A DNA stretch of 64,000 bases from Curvibacter sp. PAE-UM. GTDB lineage: Bacteria > Pseudomonadota > Gammaproteobacteria > Burkholderiales > Burkholderiaceae_C. The notes below the pieces were generated by a model, which had not been told where the DNA came from, searched no databases, and worked only from the letters and a program-made list of their open reading frames with translations. Below, piece by piece: positions 26,073 through 35,300 of the stretch. Every line of letters begins with the position of its first letter. Within the stretch, counting starts at the first letter, position 1. Where the stretch lies: NCBI RefSeq assembly GCF_001432305.1, contig NZ_KQ483358.1:3251190-3315189 (forward strand), given 5' to 3'. The translations under genes and the position numbers were made by a program.

Positions 26073-27724
26073 GCCGTGAGCCCTTTCAAGGAGCCGTACC
26101 GGAACAACTGGGCCAGCGCCTGGGCCAGCGCGACATGGTTGGCGCGCGGGCAGTCGACGGGTACCAGCGACCGGCGCACCGCACCGGGTTTGATGGGTCG
26201 AGCCCGCTTGCGGCGTTCGCCCGGCGAGCGCAGGAAATTCACATGCGCATGGGTGTGGCGTTCGCAGAAAAGCGTGCCAGCTTCACTGCTGCAGCGCACG
26301 CCCAGGCTCAGCGCCTCCATCGTGGTGAGGCCCCCGGTATAGGGATGGGTATCCAGCATCTCGCTCAGGCCCGCCACTGCCGCCAGGTAGGCCTGGTGGC
26401 TGTCCGGCAGGATGAATTTCAGCTGGACCTGGTGACCCAGCGTCGCCATCGCCGGTTGCAAGGCGGCGCGTATGCGTGCCAGCAATTGCGGGTGGTGGTA
26501 GCGCTTGTCGATGAAATGCAATTCAAGAGGCAGGCCACCCTGGGCACGCTCGCGCAAGGTGTGCAGCAGGCCGCTCAGAAAGGGCTGCGACACCTTGACC
26601 GGGTTGGCGATGATGCCCAGCACATGGGCATGTTCCGGGGCCGGTTGTGGCGCCGGCAGGTAGGACGGCGGCGTATAGGAGATGTAGCCCTGCGGCAGAC
26701 GCAGCAGCGGCTCGGTGAACCAGCGTTCGTAACCGGCCGGGGTCTGCTCGGCGTCGGTGATGAAACCGTCGAAGGCGCGCAGCCCGGTGGTGAGGGATTG
26801 CCCGCCCACCCATTTGTACATGCGCTTGGCGGGCTTGGTGGAGATGGCCTTCAGGCCGATCGGATCCATCCAGCCCCCCAGGTCCAGCAGCACGTCCAGC
26901 GCGTGCTGGCGCACGAAGTCGTCCAGGGCCTCGGCGGTGAGGTCGGGCACGTCAAACCACTTCGCGGCCAGTCCGCGCAACTCCTGGGTGGCCCAGTCAC
27001 TGCGGCGACCGCGATTGAAGAAGTAAAAGTCGAAATCTGCCGACAGCAAGCTGAATGCGCCGCTGCAGAAGAAATAGACCGGCGAGCAACTGAACAGGGG
27101 CGAGAGCAGCCCCACGCGCTTGCGCACGCGGTGCGCGCGCGCAGCAGGCGGCGTGGTGCCGAAGAGCTTGCTGGCCATGCCGCGCTCCAGGTGGGCGCGC
27201 GCAAAGGCGACGGCACGGTCATTCACGGCCTGCGCGCTTTCGGCCGCTTCATCCCGGTCGTACAGGCTGGCCATCAGATCGGTCAGCTGCGCGTCCACCG
27301 CATGCGCCGGGCTGGCCAGCCAGGGCTGCACCAGTTCGTGTGCACGGCGGGCGTTGCATTCCTCATGCAAGGCGATCGTGGCGAGCTCCAGCGCCAGCTC
27401 GCCGCGCTCGGGGTGGGCGTGTTGTTGCCCTTCCAGCAGCCGGGCTGCTTCGACGGCTTGCCCCTGCGCGGTCAGCGCCCGCGCTTTCACCACCGCGGCC
27501 TGCCACAGGCCGGGCTGGTGCGCCAGCGCCAGATCGGCCTGGGCCAGGGCCTCGGTCAGCTCACCCGCCCCCAGCAGGCAGAGTGCCAGGTTGTGGTGCA
27601 AGGCGGCATGGCCCGCCAGCTGTTCCTGCAACTGGCGATAGAGCTCGATCGCCTCGCGCCATTGCTGGGCGTTGCGCTTCTGGTCGGCCAGACGGAGGGT
27701 GGTCTGCAGGTCTATCACGTCCAT
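26069..27724 (-). CDS. TPR protein with GT41-like (O-GlcNAc transferase/HMW1C-like) glycosyltransferase domain
   Basis: A 551-residue protein. Residues 1-170 are Ala/Leu-rich TPR-like helices (AALHHNLALCLLGAGELTEAL). Residues 205-545 resemble the SPINDLY/OGT catalytic half: RVGLLSPLF, YFFNRGRRSDWATQELRG, DVLLDLGGWMDP and, near the end, LDTHPYTGGLTTMEALSLGV, close to the GT41 UDP-binding signature. Such enzymes glycosylate proteins in the bacterial cytoplasm. Its start is five bases from the TolC gene of the type I exporter, which suggests that the exported adhesin is its substrate. Confidence 0.8.
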   Translation of the reverse strand: MDVIDLQTTLRLADQKRNAQQWREAIELYRQLQEQLAGHAALHHNLALCLLGAGELTEALAQADLALAHQPGLWQAAVVKARALTAQGQAVEAARLLEGQQHAHPERGELALELATIALHEECNARRAHELVQPWLASPAHAVDAQLTDLMASLYDRDEAAESAQAVNDRAVAFARAHLERGMASKLFGTTPPAARAHRVRKRVGLLSPLFSCSPVYFFCSGAFSLLSADFDFYFFNRGRRSDWATQELRGLAAKWFDVPDLTAEALDDFVRQHALDVLLDLGGWMDPIGLKAISTKPAKRMYKWVGGQSLTTGLRAFDGFITDAEQTPAGYERWFTEPLLRLPQGYISYTPPSYLPAPQPAPEHAHVLGIIANPVKVSQPFLSGLLHTLRERAQGGLPLELHFIDKRYHHPQLLARIRAALQPAMATLGHQVQLKFILPDSHQAYLAAVAGLSEMLDTHPYTGGLTTMEALSLGVRCSSEAGTLFCERHTHAHVNFLRSPGERRKRARPIKPGAVRRSLVPVDCPRANHVALAQALAQLFRYGSLKGLTA

Positions 27725-27728
27725 AAGC

Positions 27729-28979
27729 TCACCTGGTAGGAAAAAGAATGGCCTGCGTGCTGGCGATCGCCTGGTCGGCCGGGATGGCCGCCTGCAGCAG
27801 CAGGTTGAGGTAGTTCTCTGCCAGCGTCAGCACGGCGTTCACGTAGTCCTGCTGAACCTGGTACAGGATCTGGATGCTGCTGAGCACGTCGATCTGCGAG
27901 CGAACGCCGCCGCGAAAGCTTTTCTCGTTGGCTTCCACGCTGAGTTCGGCCGAGTTGATGGCCTCCAGCCGGATGGCCACCTCGCTGCGCCCGGCGTTCA
28001 CCAGCGCCCACAGGCGCTGTACTTCCAGCCGCGTGCGCAGCTCGGCATCGCGCGTTTGCTCCTGTGTCTTGAGCGCATTGGCGGCAGCCCCCTTCATCTG
28101 ATAGAAGCTGCCGGCCTGCAGCGGCAGGCTCACCGAGATGCCCGAGTAGTTGGTCGTGACATGGTTGGAGGTGGTGTTCATCCACACGGCCGACAGCGTG
28201 GGCAGCCAGGCACTGTCGGCGCGCGTCACGGCCAGCTCGCCGATGCGCTGGTTCTGCTGCGCCACCACCAGTTGCGGGTTGGCCTGCACGCCGCTGGCGA
28301 TGTACTCGTCGAGGGATTGGAGCGCCACGGCGCGCTCCATGCGCGGCACACTGAGCAGGAGCGAAGCGACCGGCGCGCCGGTGATGGCCGTCAGTTGCCG
28401 CTGCGCGGCACCGGTCTGCGCCTCCAGCGTCAGCGTATCGGCACGCGCCTGGTCGAGCCGCACCCGGGCATCGCGCACGTCGGTCACGGTGCCCTGCCCC
28501 AGTTCGAAGGCCCGCTGGGCCGACTGGGACTGCTTCTCCAGCGCGTCGATCTTGGCCTTGTTCAGACGAAGACCTTCATTGGCGCGCAGCAGCTCGGCCA
28601 CGGCCTTGACCAGACGCTGGCTCAGGTCCTGCTCGCGAAGCTGGAAGGTGGCGCTGGCCAGTTGCTCGCGCGGCTCACGCTCCTGCAGCGTCGCATAGCG
28701 TTCGGCGCTGATGACCGGCTGGGTCAGGGTATAGGTCTGGCGCGTGTTGGCCTCGGTCTCCAGTTGGGTGTAGCTGCCCTGGAGCTGCGGATAGTAGGCC
28801 GAGCCGGCCACCTGCGAGGCCGCCAGGTTGGCGTCGCGCTCGGAACGGGCGGCCTGGAACAGCGGGTCGAACTTGCGGGCCTGCTCAAAGGCGTCGATCA
28901 AGGCATCGGACGCCTGGACGGCCTGACCAAATGCTACTAATAATATAGCAAAAAAGGTTCGCGACATGAGGATCAACAT
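27729..28979 (-). CDS. TolC-family outer-membrane protein of the type I secretion system
   Basis: A 416-residue outer-membrane efflux protein with a signal peptide ending AVQAS. The two halves carry the repeated coiled-coil pattern of TolC (ARSERDANLAASQVAGSAYYPQ and IQILYQVQQDYVNAVLTLAENYL). It forms the trimeric exit duct for the ABC-HlyD pair encoded directly upstream; the gap is five bases. In a Lap-type system this is the LapE counterpart. Confidence 0.93.
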   Translation of the reverse strand: MLILMSRTFFAILLVAFGQAVQASDALIDAFEQARKFDPLFQAARSERDANLAASQVAGSAYYPQLQGSYTQLETEANTRQTYTLTQPVISAERYATLQEREPREQLASATFQLREQDLSQRLVKAVAELLRANEGLRLNKAKIDALEKQSQSAQRAFELGQGTVTDVRDARVRLDQARADTLTLEAQTGAAQRQLTAITGAPVASLLLSVPRMERAVALQSLDEYIASGVQANPQLVVAQQNQRIGELAVTRADSAWLPTLSAVWMNTTSNHVTTNYSGISVSLPLQAGSFYQMKGAAANALKTQEQTRDAELRTRLEVQRLWALVNAGRSEVAIRLEAINSAELSVEANEKSFRGGVRSQIDVLSSIQILYQVQQDYVNAVLTLAENYLNLLLQAAIPADQAIASTQAILFPTR

Positions 28980-28984
28980 GCGGC

Positions 28985-30370
28985 TCAGTCCTTGAAAGAA
29001 CGGGCAAAGCGGTCGGACAGGGGCTTGATCAGGTAGCTGAAGAAGCTGCGCTCGCCGGTCTTGACGATCACCTCCACCGGCATACCGGGCTGTACCACCT
29101 TGTCGCCCAGCAGCTTCACGCCTTCGGTGGTGCTCTCCACCTGGGCCAGGTAGTAGTCGCCCTGCTGCGGGTTGGTGCCGGGAATCTTGTCGGCCCCCAC
29201 CAGGATGACCTTGCCCGGGATCACCGGCGTGGTGTTGAGGTTGAAGGCCGAGAAGCGCATGTCGGCCGGCAGCCCCGCGTGCACCTTGTCGATGGACTGG
29301 GGCGGCACCTGTGCCTCCACGATCAGGCGCCCCTCGCGCGGGACGATTTCCATCAGCACCTGGCCGCTCTGGATGACACCGCCCACGGTGTTGACCTTCA
29401 GGCCCACCACGGCGCCCCCTACCGGGGCCTTGATCTCGGCCAGGCTGAGGTCGAACTGCAGCGCGTCGATCTTGCCCTTGCCGGTCTTGCGGTTCTTCTG
29501 CACCTCGGCCAACTGGGTGTCGGCATCCTTGCGGTAGCTCGCCTGGTGCTGCGTGAGCTGCAGTCGGGTGGACGCCATGCTGGACTGCACCTTGGCAATC
29601 TCGGACGTGACGTTGGACAGGCTGGAGAGCATCTCGGAGCGGGTGCGCTCGACCTCGTTGGCCTTGCTGCGCGGGATGAAACCCTGGTTGGCCAGCTCAC
29701 GGTTGCTGCTGGCCTCCTCGTTCAGCACGCCGAGCTGCTCCTTGCGAAAGCTCAGCACGTTGTGCAACTCGCGCAGCTGCGCCTGCAGGCCCAGCAGCTG
29801 CTCCTGGTAGATGCGCTGCTGGTCACCGTATTCGCTGCGGCGCGACTGGAACAGCTTGGTCTGCAGGCCCTTGGCCTCCTCGACCCGCGGGTCGCTGCCG
29901 TAGGCCTGCAACTCGGGCAGCCAGCGGATGCCGCCGGTGCCCTCGCGCTCGGCCTGCAGACGCGACTCGGTGGCCAGGGCATTGATGTAGTCCATCTCCA
30001 CGCCGGAGAGGTTGGCCTCGGTCGTCAGCGGATTGACCTTGAGCAGCACGTCGCCCTGCGCGACGACATCGCCTTCGCGCACACGAAGCTCGGTCACGAC
30101 GCCACCGGCCGGGTGCTGCACCGCCTTGCGGTTGCCCATCACCACCACGGTACCGCTCACGCTCACGCCGGCGTCCAGCGGCGCAAACAATGCCCAGCCC
30201 ATGAACAGCACGAAGCTGACCAGCGCGATGCGGGTGAGAACGCGCTTGCTCTGCGCCTCTTCCAGACGGATGGGCCTGACCCCGTCACGCTCCAGCCGGT
30301 CGGGGTCGTAGGGGTTGAGCTGGTCCAGCCAGGCGGCGAACCTGCTTTTGCTGCTGGTCGGTGCGCTCAT
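28985..30370 (-). CDS. HlyD-family type I secretion membrane-fusion protein
   Basis: A 461-residue periplasmic adaptor. A short cytoplasmic N-terminus precedes one membrane helix (VSFVLFMGWALFAPL), then lipoyl half-motifs around VVVMGNRKAVQHPAGGVV and IKAPVGGAVVGLKVNTVGG, separated by a long coiled coil (about 150-300). The C-terminal beta-barrel ends PLSDRFARSFKD. It bridges the ABC exporter and TolC. LapC counterpart by position. Confidence 0.95.
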   Translation of the reverse strand: MSAPTSSKSRFAAWLDQLNPYDPDRLERDGVRPIRLEEAQSKRVLTRIALVSFVLFMGWALFAPLDAGVSVSGTVVVMGNRKAVQHPAGGVVTELRVREGDVVAQGDVLLKVNPLTTEANLSGVEMDYINALATESRLQAEREGTGGIRWLPELQAYGSDPRVEEAKGLQTKLFQSRRSEYGDQQRIYQEQLLGLQAQLRELHNVLSFRKEQLGVLNEEASSNRELANQGFIPRSKANEVERTRSEMLSSLSNVTSEIAKVQSSMASTRLQLTQHQASYRKDADTQLAEVQKNRKTGKGKIDALQFDLSLAEIKAPVGGAVVGLKVNTVGGVIQSGQVLMEIVPREGRLIVEAQVPPQSIDKVHAGLPADMRFSAFNLNTTPVIPGKVILVGADKIPGTNPQQGDYYLAQVESTTEGVKLLGDKVVQPGMPVEVIVKTGERSFFSYLIKPLSDRFARSFKD

Positions 30371-30397
30371 CGTTTTGTCCCGTCTCAGCCTGCTACT

Positions 30398-32251
30398 TCA
30401 GCTGGCGCTCGCCGAGCTGGCGGTTGTCGGGCTGACGGATGTGGTGTCGGCTGCGGCGTCTGTTGCCGCGGGGGCTGCGGCGTCTGTTGCCGCGGGGGCT
30501 GCGGCCGGCGCACTCGCCTCGCCGGCTGTCGGGCCCGGCGCCGCGGCCTGCCTGGCCGCCGCCAGCATGGCGGCCACCGGGCCATAACCGACCTGCTTGC
30601 CATTGGAGAGCACGAGCAGCTTGTCGGCCGCTGACAGCAGGTTGGGCCGGTGGGTGGTGAAGATCACCGTGGAGCCGTTGTTCTTGAGCGCGCGGATGAG
30701 CATGATGAGGCCGCGTTCGCTGACGTCGTCCAGCGCGGCATTGGGTTCGTCCATCACGATGTAGCGGGGTGTGCCGTAGAGAGCGCGCGCAATCGCCAGG
30801 CGCTGGCGCTGGCCGCCGGTGAGCACGTGGCCGGTCTCCCCCAGCTGCGTTTCGTAGCCGTTGGGAAAGGACAGGATGGTGTAGTGCATGTCGGCCAGCT
30901 TGGCCGCCATGACGACCTTCTCGTCGTCCACTTCGCCCAGCCGGGCAATGTTTTCGGCCACGGAGCCTTCGAAGAAGCTGATGTCCTGCGGCACATAACC
31001 GACGTGCTGGCCCAGGTCGTCACGCACCCAGTCGGCCACGTTGGCGCCGTCGAGCCGCACCGAACCGGCCACCGGGCGCCAGATGCCCACCAGCAGCCGC
31101 ACCAGCGAGGACTTGCCGGCCGCGCTGGGCCCCACGATGGCGGTCACCTCGCCCGGCATCATGGTGAAGCTGACGTTGTCGATCACCGGCTTCCTGGCGC
31201 CCGTGGGTAGCGCCACCGCATGCTCCACCAGCAGCCTGCCCTTGGGGGGCGGCAGTGAAAGCCTGTCCTGGTGGATGTCATCTTCCACCAGCAGTTGCTC
31301 CAGCCGCTCGAAGGACTGGCGCGCGGCAACGATCTCGCTCCAGCTGCCCAGCAGCTTCTGGATCGGCGCCACCGCCTTGGAAATCAGGAAGGTTGCGGCC
31401 AGGACCATGCCGCCGGTGATCAGCCCCTCGATGGCCAGGTAGACGCCCAGCGCCATCTGCAGGGAGGGAAAGGCGTGCTGGAAAAAGCTGCTGGCGCCGC
31501 CCATCGTGCCGGCCGCTTCGCTGGCATGGGCCTGCATGCCGAGGTAGGCCTGGTGGCGCTGGTACCAGCGGCGGCGCAGCTGGGTCTGCATGCCCAGCGC
31601 CAGCGCGCTCTCGGCATGCTGCAGGCTTTGCGCAGCAATGCGGTTGGACTCGGCTTTGGCATCGTTGGCCTCGCGCAGCACCGGCGTGGTGACCCGCTGC
31701 GTCATGTAGCTGATCACCACGAGGATGGCCGAGGCGATCAGGATGAACACCGCCAGATAGGGGTGGAAGAAGGCGCCGACGATGACGAACAGCAGCGCGA
31801 ACGGGGCGCTCATCAGCGCCAGGACGGCGTGGCCGGTAAGGAACTGCCGCACCTGCAACAGGTCACCCAGCACCTGGTGCACGTCCACCTTCTTGCGGCC
31901 GACGTAACGGCGGAAAGCGGCATCGAAGGTGGCAGCGGCCAAGTCCCAGTCCACCCGCATGGAGATGCGTATCATCAGCCGCGTGCGGATCCACTCCAGC
32001 GCCGACCAGAACACATACAGGCCGAGGATGAGCACCGTGAGCGAGACGAGGGTGACGTGGCTGCGGCTGTTGAGCACCCGGTCGTACATGTTCATCATGT
32101 ACAGGATGGGGCTGATCGACAGGACCTCGATCATGAAGGTGAGCAGCCCCGTGAGCCAGAAGGACTGGCGGCACTGGTGCAGCACCTCGCGCAGCGGGTT
32201 GCTCTGGTCATGAGCCGTCTTGAAGGGCGCGCCGAATGCCTTGTCAAGCAT
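30398..32251 (-). CDS. Type I secretion ABC transporter (permease fused to ATPase)
   Basis: A 617-residue exporter of the PrtD/LapB class without a peptidase C39 domain. Membrane segments occupy about residues 30-310. The ATPase has Walker A GPSAAGKSSL, signature LTGGQRQRLAIARAL and Walker B YIVMDEPNAALDD. The last 50 residues are an Ala/Pro/Thr-rich tail partly made by a 24-base tandem duplication. Encoded 80 bases after its presumed substrate, the 1540-residue adhesin. Confidence 0.95.
   Translation of the reverse strand: MLDKAFGAPFKTAHDQSNPLREVLHQCRQSFWLTGLLTFMIEVLSISPILYMMNMYDRVLNSRSHVTLVSLTVLILGLYVFWSALEWIRTRLMIRISMRVDWDLAAATFDAAFRRYVGRKKVDVHQVLGDLLQVRQFLTGHAVLALMSAPFALLFVIVGAFFHPYLAVFILIASAILVVISYMTQRVTTPVLREANDAKAESNRIAAQSLQHAESALALGMQTQLRRRWYQRHQAYLGMQAHASEAAGTMGGASSFFQHAFPSLQMALGVYLAIEGLITGGMVLAATFLISKAVAPIQKLLGSWSEIVAARQSFERLEQLLVEDDIHQDRLSLPPPKGRLLVEHAVALPTGARKPVIDNVSFTMMPGEVTAIVGPSAAGKSSLVRLLVGIWRPVAGSVRLDGANVADWVRDDLGQHVGYVPQDISFFEGSVAENIARLGEVDDEKVVMAAKLADMHYTILSFPNGYETQLGETGHVLTGGQRQRLAIARALYGTPRYIVMDEPNAALDDVSERGLIMLIRALKNNGSTVIFTTHRPNLLSAADKLLVLSNGKQVGYGPVAAMLAAARQAAAPGPTAGEASAPAAAPAATDAAAPAATDAAADTTSVSPTTASSASAS
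30451..30498. repeat. 24-base tandem repeat in the ABC exporter tail
   Basis: Two exact 24-base copies beginning CTGCGGCGTCTGTTGCCGCG, followed by a partial third. They encode an Ala/Asp/Thr-rich stretch (AAAPAATDAAAPAATDAAAD) outside the ATPase fold and keep the frame. A likely slippage-prone spot of no essential structure. Confidence 0.85.
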
Positions 32252-32331
32252 AGGCCCGCCCCGCTATCGCGCCGCCGCCGGCGACGGCATGACACCCTCG
32301 CCGGCCATGGCCATCGGCCCCAGGCGCCCGC

Positions 32332-35300
32332 TCAGCTCGGTTTGATGCTGTGGTTGTTTTCATCCCTGATCTCGTCAATACCCAGGAGTTGCAGCTTGGC
32401 GGTCAGCGTGGTGTCGAGCGTGAAGCCGGACAGATCGCCCGTCACACGCAACTCCACCGTATCCGCCGACTCGAACAAAGTGGTGGAAGAACTGGTTCCC
32501 ACACCTTGTGCCTGGAAGGTATTGACTAGACCGTCGAGCAACGACTGGAGCTCCGTCGTGCTGCTGTAGCTGAGGCCCGCATTGAGCGTCAGGTTGATGC
32601 CGCCCGTCTGCACGTGGTCGGCACCGATGTTGGCCAGTTGGGCCAGGGTCACATCCAGCGTGCCGTCGGCATTGGCGTTGGTCACCGAGACCTCGGCGCC
32701 AGCGGCGGCAGTGATCAGACCGGCATCCAGCAGCGGCTTGAGGTCGCTGTCGGAGACGGAGAAGTGGGTGACGGCGTCGATGTTGATGTCGATGACACCC
32801 GCGGCCTGCAATGCAGAGACCAAGTCATTGCCTGACAGCAGGTGCAACGAATCCGCGCTGGCGTCGGCCGCATCCAGCACCATGCCCAGGGTGACTTCGG
32901 ACAGTATCGAATTGGCCACGCCGAGTCTGATGCCGTCCTGCGTTCCGGGCGTGTCGAAGGCTGCCTGCAGCGCAGCATCCAGGATGCCGTCGCCGGCCAG
33001 GCCCGCGGTGGTGCCCAGCGTGGCGTTCAGCACGACGGCCAGCTGGTCGATGTTCGGATCGTTCTTGTCGCCCGCGTTCAGGAAGTCGATCATCTGGTTC
33101 AGGCTGCTGTCCTGCACCACCACCTGCACCTGGTCGACGTCATCAAACACCGGCAGGGTGTTGGAACTGAGGCCGGAACCGAAGTTGACCACCAGGGTGT
33201 CCTGGCCTGCGTCGGTATGGACATAGTCCACGCCCAGACGCTGCAGGTCACTCAGGCTGGTGTTCAGGTGTGTACCGGCGGCGTGGCTTTGCGCCAGCGC
33301 CACATCGGTGTCCAGGGCGGCGAAATGCAGGCCGGCCTGGACCAGCGACGAGGCCTGCGCATCCGTGAGGCTGATGCTGTTGTCGACCACGTCGAGCACA
33401 TCCAGGTCGCCACGGTAGGTACCCGGCGTGCCGATCTCGGCCACCAGGTTGGTGATGGCCACACCCTCGTTGGCCTGCGCGATCTGCATCGTGACGCTGT
33501 CGGCCGGATTGAGTTGCAGGCCTGCGCCGTGAATGGCCTCGATCCGCGTCGAATCCAGCGCGAGGGTGTTGTCGCTCGCCGACAGCACGTCGATACCATG
33601 TGTCGCGATTGCTGTCAGCTGGGTGCCGCTCAGGCCGTCGAGCGCGGCATCGGACATTTCCAGGCCCACCATCACGCCCGACGGGGCCGAGATCGTGGGC
33701 AACTGTGCCAGGTCGGCGGCACTGCCGGCCTGGATGTCGACCACACCCGTGGTCGCGCCCGTGATGTTGAGTATGTCGACACCGAGTTGCTGCAGGCCGG
33801 TCAGACTGGTCTGCAGGTGGGTGCCCACGCCCGGCCCCTGCCCGGCGACATTGGCGTCCAGCGTGACGGCATCGGCCGCGGCAAACTGCAGTCCCGCCCC
33901 TACCAAGGCCGCGGCCTGGGCATCGCTGATGCTGATGGCGCCATCCAGCGCATCCAGGATGTCGAGATCGCCGTCATAGGCGGCCGCGCCCGTCGCACCC
34001 AGGGAGGCGACCAGATTGCTGATGGCCACGCCCTCGTTGGCAGTGGCGATCTGCATCGTGATGGTATCGGCCGCATCAAAGCTCAGGCCGCCGTTGCGGA
34101 TGGCCTCGCTCTGGGCAGACCCGACACTGAGCGTGCCATCGGCCGCCATGAGCACGTCGACACCCGAAGCCAGCAGATTGGCGGCCTGAGCGGCCGTGGT
34201 CGGCGCGTTCTGCAGGCTGTCGGCCAGTTCCAGACCGACGGTCACGCCCGGATCGGCGGTGATGGTGGGCAGGTGGGCATAGTCCACCGCGCCGGTACCG
34301 GCCGGAATGACGAACTCACCGCCCGCCCCGATCACGGTGATGGCGTCCACACCCAGGTGTTGCAGGCCGGACATGCTGGTTGTCAGATGGGTGCCGGCGG
34401 CCTGCTGCACGGTGACGGCATCATCCGTGGCGAACTCCAGGCCAGCCTGAACCAGAAGCGCCGCCTCGGTACTGTTCAGGGTCGTCGCGTTGTCCGCCAG
34501 ATCCAGCCCCGTCAGGTAATGGTCGACATTGCCCTGCGCGATCAGCGTGTGGACTGCCGTGGTCTCTGCTGCACCTGTGGGGATGGTCAGCGGCGTGCCG
34601 AGGCCAACAGTGATGTTGGAGCTGCTGACGGTCGCTGCGCCGGCATTGCCGGCCACATCGACCTGCCGCACCTGCACCGCGCCTGCCAGATAGAGCGCAC
34701 TGCCCGGCAGCGTGAAGCTGCTGCCGCTGCCATGGGTCCAGTGGCTGCCGCCGTCCGTGCTGTATTGGAAACTGGCGCCCGACTCCAGGCCGGTGACATT
34801 GACCGTACCGTTGTTGGTGATGCCATCGGTGCTCGACACACCGCTGTCCTGCGCCAAGGCAAAGCCCGGCGCCGCAACGGGCGCCATCGTGTCGATGGTG
34901 AGATTGAAGGCGGTGGATACCGTCGACGTCTTGCTGGTCGAATCGGTGATCTTTGCCGTCAGGCTGTGCGGCAGTGCGCTGTTCGCAGCAAGACCCGCGA
35001 CCGGGATGTCGACATAGCCGTTGGCGATGTTCGTCGCGCTCAGCACGACACTGGCAGCCGCCGAGGCACTGCCGCCGACATGAATGCTCACCGTGTTGCC
35101 GGCCACCGCGGCCGTGCCATCGGTGGCCGTGACGTTCAGACTCACACGCACGCCGGGCGTGGTGGCGTTGGTGACGCCATCCCCCTGGGCTCCGCTGTCG
35201 GAGGCCGGTGCCAATGCCACAGCGCTTGGCGCGGCGGGGGTGATGGTATCGAGCAGGTTGGCCTGGGCCTGGGAAACGCCACCGAGATCGGTAGCGTTCG

